A stretch of 64,000 bases of DNA, taken from Symsagittifera roscoffensis. Its lineage: Eukaryota; Xenacoelomorpha; Acoela; Convolutidae. The stretch spans positions 14,856,660 to 14,920,659 of the forward strand of contig NC_087069.1 in NCBI RefSeq assembly GCF_963678635.1. The letters run 5' to 3'. Shown here one piece after another: positions 46,901-55,900 of the stretch (position 1 is its first letter; each line of letters opens with the position of its first letter). A program made the position numbers and the translations under genes. The notes below the pieces were generated by a model. That model was not told the DNA's origin. It searched no databases and saw nothing but the letters and a program-made list of their open reading frames with translations.

Positions 46901-49900
46901 TTATTTTGAAATTGTTGCTTGAGAAACAACACTGAACAACTTTTTCAAAGGCGGAACTGGCTGTTTTTGCTCGTTGCACTTCATCGCTTTATTTTTAATG
47001 CACTAAGCTGTCGCTTTAAACTCATGAATATTTCGATTTGTCTGAACAATATGATTTAAATTTCAGGCGACATCAATTCGCGACACAACATCAGAGCCTT
47101 GTGTCGTGTCGCCTTCCTTGAAAATCAGACAGAGTTCATCGAACTGTTCTTGGGCCTCGATTTAGATCTCTGCAAGTACTTGAACCCCGCTGAGCTCCAC
47201 GAACTGTACAAGAACTCTATCATAAAGGAAAAACACATGAGAAGGTAGGGGTGAAATTATAAATTATTTAGTACAATCAATAACGTAGATCTTACCTTTT
47301 TTAATCATCGATTTTAGAAGCGACATTATAAAGTTATTTGGATTATGCAATGAAATAAAACAAACGACGTTCTTATAATTGAGATTGTTTTCAAAGTTTG
47401 TAATTTTTATAATTATTGTTTTTTAAGTGTTTTTAGCCCTATAGTCAAACTCAAAATCGAAATATAAAAAATGAACAATTAATCAGAAAATGAGCACGCT
47501 ATAAAAATCAAAGATATAGAAGGATCTCTTAAATTGCATCCCCCCTTTTGCAAAGGGCGAGATTCTTTACTAGGTACAAAATTTACTTAACCTGTTTGAG
47601 TTATTTTTTATAGGGGGTGGCAATTCGTTACTAGGTACCCCAGGGGGGAACTAATGAAAGAGATCCCATATAGAGAGCTATTTGGGATGATGTATGTCTC
47701 TTTTCCATGTCACTTTTCATCTATTGTACCATTTCGTCACAGGTTATTCACGCGTAGAGGGAAGTTTTGTCTGTCCTATGTGTATGACGTCATCTTCACG
47801 ACATCGACAGCGTATGAGAACTTCAATGTGAACGAACTTGCTATTAGCTGCCAAAGTTCCTGCCATGGTAAGTCATGAAAATTACATGATCATTACGAGG
47901 GAAGGGAAGATTTATATGTTATTTGAAAACAAAACTGACCATCTTAAAAGGAAGTAGTTGGTCGTTTGTGCTAAAAGCACAGAATGTTGCGACCACAGTA
48001 TTGGAGGCAAAAAACTAGAAAACAAAAGAAAAGATCATGTTTGAAACTTCGAGAGTTTTTTTTGTATAAAAACAAGCAAAAACGGCCACTGTTCAAGTGA
48101 CACAGAACTGCCCGACCACACTAATTTAAGAAAACAAATCATTTTCATTTTCTTAAGAAATTTAAAAAAATTCAAAGCAGAAAGGGTTTCAATCTGACCC
48201 CACTCCACTCAACCTTTTTGCAAGTGTTCTTTGAAGTATCTGGTTTCCCGTGATTAAGCCCACGCAAAGTCGTAATGTTTTCTCAATCTGTTTGATTACC
48301 AATACATGGTAATTTTCACCAATTCGATAATTAAATCTGGACACAAGAGAATTGACTTGAGAAAGAACAGACAGTAATGCCTGTTTATTGCTTTCTCGAT
48401 TGTCAAAATAAAAAAAATTACATTAAGTACAATCTGGGGCGGATCTAGGATTTTCTCGAGGGGGGCAAATCTGAACTCACAGGATTTTCTCGAGGGAGGC
48501 AAATTGGCTTTCTGAGCTCACGCAAATCACTATAAAGAACCCATTTTGACCAAATTTTTCAACACCGCCGGCTAATTTTTGAAAAAACAGGCCAAAAAAG
48601 GCGTTTTTAGGCACGTTTTGGAAAATTTTGACCAAAAAATAGCGTTTTTTTGGCGCGCGCTGCCCCTCAAATTTAGTATATATTGGCGCCTAATGCGTCT
48701 TTAGAAAAAAATTAGGCTCAGTCAGCCAAAAATGGATATCTCATAATAGTCCATAGAGGGACCCTTTGGGTCGGCAGGGGGTCGAATCCCTGAGAAAGAA
48801 AAGCGTCCACCCCCCCCCCCCCCCCGCCCCCACTATATCCGCTGGTGAGTACAATGAAGGAAAGGATATACTTATAGCATCGCTCCTAGACATTTTTCTT
48901 GTTTTATCAAAAAAAATTACCGTGATAGGGCAGATTGTCTATTTAGATATAAAAGTTTTTAGTAATTCTATTCTAAAGATCCTTAAAAAAGCAATAAAAT
49001 GTTTCCCAAAAAGACGAAATTTAAAAAATTTTAACAAAGAGTTAATTTTTAGTTTTTAGGTTTTCCAGATGGTTTTGTTGATGGGCTTCAGTTTTGTTAA
49101 TGAGCTTCAATGCCACTCGAATATTCCGCCTTGTCTAATGTTTCATCTTTGTTTGATTATATACATATGCAAACCAAGGTGAACACACCAGTCGAATCAT
49201 AAACCAGCCAAAAATGCGCAGAGTATAAGCCAACCAATAGTTTTCTCACCGAGTTTAACACAGAGGCGAAGTCGCACTTCGCACACACAAGCAAAAATAT
49301 GACTGATTAAGCTACTGGGAAAAATTGAATGAGTAAATTATGACGGATTAGCAGTACCAGTTGATTTGAAAAACTAAATTTACTAACTAACATGCCTCAA
49401 TTCATAGAGCGGACGCATTTTAACTAGCATACAAAAAATTTCATAAAAAATATCCGAACATGCCCAGGTTTGAACCCTTTTAATTTGTTAGCGGTCTCCT
49501 TCTCTGCCTCTACGCTACAGATCTATGATACCATGCAATTTATTATGAAGTTTCACACTTAGCCATCATGTATTTTACGTTTCAACATGAAAACCTCGTT
49601 TTGAAAAATAAATTTTCTTGAAATGTCTCTCCTAAATTTTTTAGCGCATTTAACCACTGGCGTCTGAAAAAAACAGCAGTTTTTAGGCATTTATTTATTT
49701 AGTATTTACACTTTTTGATATAATTTTATGTCTGAACATCTTCAAGAGAAAGTGAAAAACGCTTAGAAAAGGTTATCAGACCTATTGTTTTTTGAGATTT
49801 TTTTTCTGAGAATAATGGTCTTTGACTTCCAATTCATTGCAAAAAAATGCAGTAGAAACATTAATATTTAATCAAAATCAATGAAATTGCGACAAAAAAC

Positions 49901-52900
49901 AAAAACCACTACCAGGGGTAGATGCGGATATAGGATTTTCTCGAGGGGAAGGGCGGACTTTCAAAAAAATTTCAAGAAAATTTTATCGACCTTTTTATTG
50001 GTCGACCAAGTTGATTTTCTGGGCTCTCACAAATGCAATAAAAACTTTATTTTGACCAAAATTTCTGCGCCGCAGACCAAATCTTGAAAAAAGGCCAAAA
50101 TTGCGTTTTAGGCGCTTTTCGGAAAATTTGACTTAAAAATCGCGTATTTTCGGCGCGCGCTTCCTCCTCAAGTTTAGTATATATTGGCGCCCAAGGCACT
50201 TTCAGAAAAAAAATTTAGGGCCCGCCAGCCAAAAATTGATATTTTAAAATAGTTAAACTTAACCCCGAATGATGTTCAACAAAGTTAACATGTGTTCATT
50301 GTTTTGCGCACAGCAAAATTAACATGAGGCACAACAAAGTTAACATGTGTTCATTGTTTTGCGCACAGAAGCGGCAATTGAGCTGTTCTGGTGGTCCATA
50401 TTCAACTGTCGTCTTCAACTGTCCAAATTCCTGTGGAAAATGTCTCAACATCAACTGTCTATAGCACTCATTGCAGTGTCATTGTGTGAGATTTGCATTC
50501 ACATCATCCCCGAGAGCGAGACTGCTCACTTACTGCAGTTTAGAGAGTTGCAACACATGTATGAAACATTTGCACTGGAGCTCCTCAATCAAGGTCTGTC
50601 ACATGTTTAAACTCTTAATCTAGCTCGAAAACCTTTGGATTGTTCGAAATTTTTCAGTTTATTGGATTGTTCGTGGACTAAAAAATAAAATTTTGGGAAA
50701 ACTTTGAGAAATTAAGTCCAGTACTGGTCCAAGGCTTAAAAATGTTTCCAAATTTGAATATAAATTAGCTTATAGTTTCTTTTTCCAAAAAACCTTTACC
50801 TTCAAAACATCAATTTTAAGATCAATTCGGACGGACACCTTCTCACCGTATAGTACAATTTCTGTAATTGCATATCACGCCAAGTTTTTCTTTATACCAA
50901 TTACTTTCTTTAGTTTGGGAGCTGAATGAGAAATTCACCAAGGAGCTCATCCTCCACAAGACGTCGACTTTAATTGGAACATCAATCTTCGAAATTGCTC
51001 TTTTCACTCGAGCTAAAGATTTCATCTCACATGTTGCAGTTCAAATTTGCGTTGACGAAACTTGGAAGTCATCTCTTAAATACTCTTACCCCAAAATAAT
51101 GTTCGCAACTTTCGCCCCATTTTACGCAATATCTGACGTGAGAAAAGCCCAGCTTGAAATTCGAGCCTTCTGGAACCAGAAAAATAACTCAAACATCAGA
51201 AAAAATTCCGGTGTTAACATGCTGGATTTTGAAAATTTTTTGTCAAAAGATCGTGCTATTGCTGAATCGGACCCTGATAATAAAACTAGCAGTAATGCCG
51301 TAAGCCCCGATTATGAATTGCCAAACCCTTCGTCAAAAAATGAACAAGACACCAATGAAAATGTGAACAGGACAAATAACAAAAACAAAAAAAAGGTTCA
51401 TTATTCAAGCCGTTTAGCTTCCGAGCCCTTCATCGAAGCCCACAAACTTCGCTCAAAAATTTCCAACATGTCAATTTTCAAATGCATGTTTTTATTTTAC
51501 ACGACACCAGTTGTTAAATTCATACTTCACTTTTTTACTTATATTTTATTCGTCGGATATTACTCATGGTTTTTGACCCATGACGCGAAAGATTGTCCCC
51601 ATTCATTTTCAGAACCCATTATTTTTCTCTTTAACGCTTGCTATCTAATCGAATCGGGGGTGCTTTTGCTCCAATTCGGGGGTCCATTTCCTCTGAAATT
51701 GAGGTACTGGCTCAGATGTGAGTGGAGCTACATTCAAGCGGCGTCATCATTCTGCGGGTGTATGGCCTATATGTTCAAGCTGCTATGTATGGCCGTAAGT
51801 ATGGCATAATTTCAATTTTCGAGTTACCCTCAGTTAGGTTTTGTAGGTACTAACGAACTTTGAGAGAAATCGGAATTACAAACACCTAAATTTTTCAATT
51901 ATGTATGCAAACTCAAAGTAGCGTGATTCAACTATGAGCCTCAGTAAGTCTCTAGACCCTTATTAAAAAATTGGTAGGGTTGAGAAGTCCGTTGATATCA
52001 AATGCCCAGAAAAAAAAATTAAAATAATTCCTAAAAACTTGCTGAAAATTTTAAAAAATAACACTCAAAAATAATTTGAAATGAAAACTGCAAATCGTTT
52101 CAGTTTCTGAAATTTTTTTGTTTTTCTATGGCTGTTTATTTGCTTTAAAAATGATTCAATTAACATTGCGAACGCTGACTTCAAATGAGTTCAGAAGGAA
52201 AAGTGTCAATAAAATTTTAAAAATGAATGACTTTTTTAAACATGTTTCTTTATCACATAACAGCTCTTTTAAATTCATAATTTTTTTTCATAATTTTAAC
52301 CCAAATTGAAAAAACTGAGTTATTAGGAAAATTATGAACCACTTTCAAAACAGAAAGTCATTTACAATTTTTTGCGTTGATTGCACATTCGTAGTTGAGA
52401 TCTCAACTACCCTTCAATCGATTAAATGAACTTGAATTGATCTTGAAAAATCCGAAAGCAAACAGCGAAAAAGTTGAGTTTGAGTGTGAGCCTCTGTTAA
52501 GACTTGCGCCGAAAAAAATTGACGAACGAAAAAAAATCAACGCGATCTATATAATTGCCTTCACTACGTTCAATGACCCTCAAAACAAAGTTATTATGAC
52601 AAAAAAATTCAAAAAAATGAGCGATAGAAAGTTGTCAAGTTTTGACTGTTTAAAAGACGTATACATTATAGTTTTTTTTGCGCTTTTGACTCTTTTTTCT
52701 TGAGAATAGCCCCCCATTTAAGTAGAATTGTTATTATTTTCAGTTTTTAAAAATTGACATGATCAAGTCTTAATAAATGCATACTATGATTGCAAACTTT
52801 CCATGATTTAATTGCTGAAAGAAAAAAAGGCTGAAACATATTAATTAAAAAAATGCTTTAAACAATTAAACTATTTTCCCAGCCCTGGTTTTAGTGGCAG

Positions 52901-55900
52901 TTTTTTTCCTCTATAACTGCGTTTTCTTTCATTGGCTTTTCCAACAATTGAGCAACTGACGAACGGCAACTTAAGTAGCCTAATAACATAGTTCTCCTCA
53001 AATTCACATTATCCGAAATGTTATGAAACTTAGCTCACAGACCAATTTTTCTTGGCATACAATTTTTATCGCCGGGCACCACCATGATCAGTTGTTGTTC
53101 TCCGCGAATAAGGCAACAATTATAGGCCCACAAAAAATTAAAATGTGCAAGTAATAGTGCTGTTATAAAAAAAATCCGGTCGAAATGAACAAAAATTGAC
53201 TTTTTAAATGCATTTTTCTCAATTTGAGTTGACTTTAAAATAATTGATGAAAAGAAAATTTGCTTAGAATGGTTCAATTTATTATAGTGCAGTTTGTTTT
53301 GCGAGTTTTCCGGTCAACATTTTACCCCAAAAATGGGTCCTTTTGGCTTCTTTCAGTCAATTCAGAATAACGCTAAATCTAAGAATTAAACTGATGAGCA
53401 AAACTCTTCAACGCTAGCCTCTCATACAGTCCAACAAATTTTTAGAAGGATAGAGCCTCCATAACATTGCGCAAAACGTTTCAATTTTAATTTCAAGCTA
53501 AAAATTGGAGTTTTAATTAGTAAGAATGTCAACAAAAATATATCTATCAAACAAAAATATATCCATTTATAGAGATTTTTGGAGCTTAACTTTTAGACAC
53601 AGAGGCGATGTGAAGCTTCGCATCACATGCGATATCACAAAAAAAAACATGTCAAGCTATCAAACAGGAAAGGAAAAGCGACTAAGTCAAAAGTAAAAAC
53701 TTTCAACTATAAGTTCTATTCTGAGAGTTTTAACATTTCCTGCAATCCGGGAGGAAAGCATTTAAACTATGGTTGCCTTGAACGTCCCACAATAAAGTTG
53801 GTATGCCGGTAAAATATGAGTCAAATTATTAGGGAAGAAACCTTTTTTAAGCAAAAAAAAAACAAAAAAGGAAAATATACAAACTTAGGGCATGTAGATT
53901 TACAAATTGCCAGAGTAAATGAAAACATAGAAAGCAACTATAATGAAAACTGAACGGCAAATATTTCTGAACGCCAAATACGCCAAAAAATGTGACAACT
54001 AAGCCAAAAAACGTAAGGAGACAATTCAAATGCCGACGAATTTTCCCGTTAAAAAAAGTGCTGCTCAGATGTGAATCAAGGACCTTTGCCGTCCCAGGCG
54101 TATTCTTTTCTCCAAACTAAATGATCCACAGAAGCTTAGAAACTTAAAATCTTTATCAATCAAGATACCAAGTGATTCAAGCAATTCTGTTAAACAAGTT
54201 GTTGACCCGAAAAAGGCTATATTCCGATTTGGTAACGCTTGCTAATCGCAAGCGTAGAAACTTCTGTGGATCTGCTTTGATGTAACTTGCTCATCATTTG
54301 ACTCATTAGGTTTGCTGTTTTTTTATTGACTAAAAGAAACTAAAATGACCCATTGTGAGGCAAAGTTTTGGCCGCGAAATTTGCAAAATAATAACAATAA
54401 TTTTGGTGAAATTCTAAGCAAATTTTGTTTTCATCAATTTTTGTTTAAAGTCAACCCATTAAAATGAAAACAAAGTAGTTTCAGCGTAATTTTTGATCAA
54501 TTAAAAAAGCAAAAATGACCCCTTTTTGGAGTAAAATTATTGTTGAAAATTTAGGAGAAAAAATTGAACCATATCAATTCTGGTGAAATTCTAAGCAACT
54601 TTTGTTCTCTTCACTTTTTGTTTCAATTTAACCCAATTTGAGAAAAACGCGTTTAAAATTTTAAGTTTTGTTCGTTTTGTCCCGATAAATTAAATCAGCA
54701 CTGTACCAGTCCTCAGTGAGAAGCTGAACAGCTCTCGTATGCTAGTCGTTTTTTTTGCGTGGAAAACTAGCCTTAAACTGATATTTTGAACAACTTTGCC
54801 TTTAAGTATGGCTTTTGTGGCCTGAAATTTTGCAATGCTTCGGATAACTGTTGACCCTTGAGTCAGCAAAATTAGTTTTGTAAGAGAAGGAAACTCGTCC
54901 CTAGTAATAAACCAGTTATCAAGCTACTTTTCATTTTTTCTGATTCGAGCCAAATTAACTTATTTTTAATAAATGACAATTGACGTATAACATATAATTC
55001 GTATATTTTCTGCCGAAAAGGATGTTATTTGATTATTTCAAGTTTTTCTGATAAAAAGAAGCCTGTTCCATTTTTGGGTGCCATTTCAGGACCTCTCTTT
55101 CCCCCTGCAGTATGGACCTGCCCTGTATGCGATCAGTGGCTTCTCAGCCTGGATGCGTCTCCTCTCCTTCTACAGATGCAGCAGCAGACTGGGTCCCCTC
55201 TGGATCCTGCTGAGGAATATGGTCAGGGAAGCACTGGGCTTCATGTTGATCTTCTCAACTGTCAGTATTGCAGCTGGAATATTCATCAATGTGAGCAAAC
55301 GTGATAACAAATTTTCCAGTTATTTTGTCAAAGAATCTCAATTATTCGAGCTGAATTCTATTGAATAAAGTCGGCGATGTGCGGGGAAGGGGGTTGATCA
55401 GTTTTTCTCAAAAAATGAACTTTTGACCTTTTTTGAAAAATAAACTTCGACCTAAGCTCAGGAGTTGAACAAGGATTTTCTCAGGGGGGGGGGGGGGGGG
55501 TAGGAGGGGAGATCGATTATCCGGCGCGCGCGTTTTTTTCAAAAAAAATGCATTTTTTCGGCGCGCGCTCCACCTTAAAAAATAGTATGAATTGGCGCTG
55601 AAGGCGCCTTTAGAAAAAATTTAGAGTCCGTCAGCCAAAAATGAATATCTCAAAATAGTACAAAGGGGGGACCCTTTGGGTTGGCAGGGGGGCGAAACCT
55701 TGAGGAGGGGTCGTCCGCCCCTCGCCCCCCCCCCCAAAGTCCGCCCCTGCGTAAGGTGCTAGCACCCCGCAACAAACGTCGCAAGGAATTTATTGTAAGA
55801 AAATGTGACAAAACATCGCTTTTGGGCACTTTTTCACGGTTTTGATCAAACGAAGTTAATTTTTTTGAACATACAAACAGCGTGCGCGCTGTTTTGGCTG

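Larger units (their letters stand above)
47868..50368. other. TRPM intron 8, SINE- and MITE-rich
   Basis: 2.5 kb, gtaagt...gcgcacag. It holds a SINE-B copy, a hAT-like MITE, a SINE-A copy, a second hAT-like MITE and the duplicated acceptor. Confidence 0.8.
51795..55089. other. TRPM intron 10
   Basis: 3.3 kb, gtaagt...atttcag. It contains an inverted-repeat element (53310-54378) and a short tandem duplication (54395-54640). A 102-codon ORF at 52395-52703 lies in it but shares sequence with repeat DNA near 59660 and is not supported as an exon. Confidence 0.75.

Noticed and set aside
52395-52703. A 102-codon ORF in TRPM intron 10 as an exon or nested gene
   Set aside because: It has no matching splice sites in phase, and part of the nucleotide sequence recurs as repeat DNA near 59660-59710.
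55029-55368. Alternative-frame ORFs over TRPM exon 11
   Set aside because: Only one frame matches S4-S5 of TRPM and agrees with the flanking phases.
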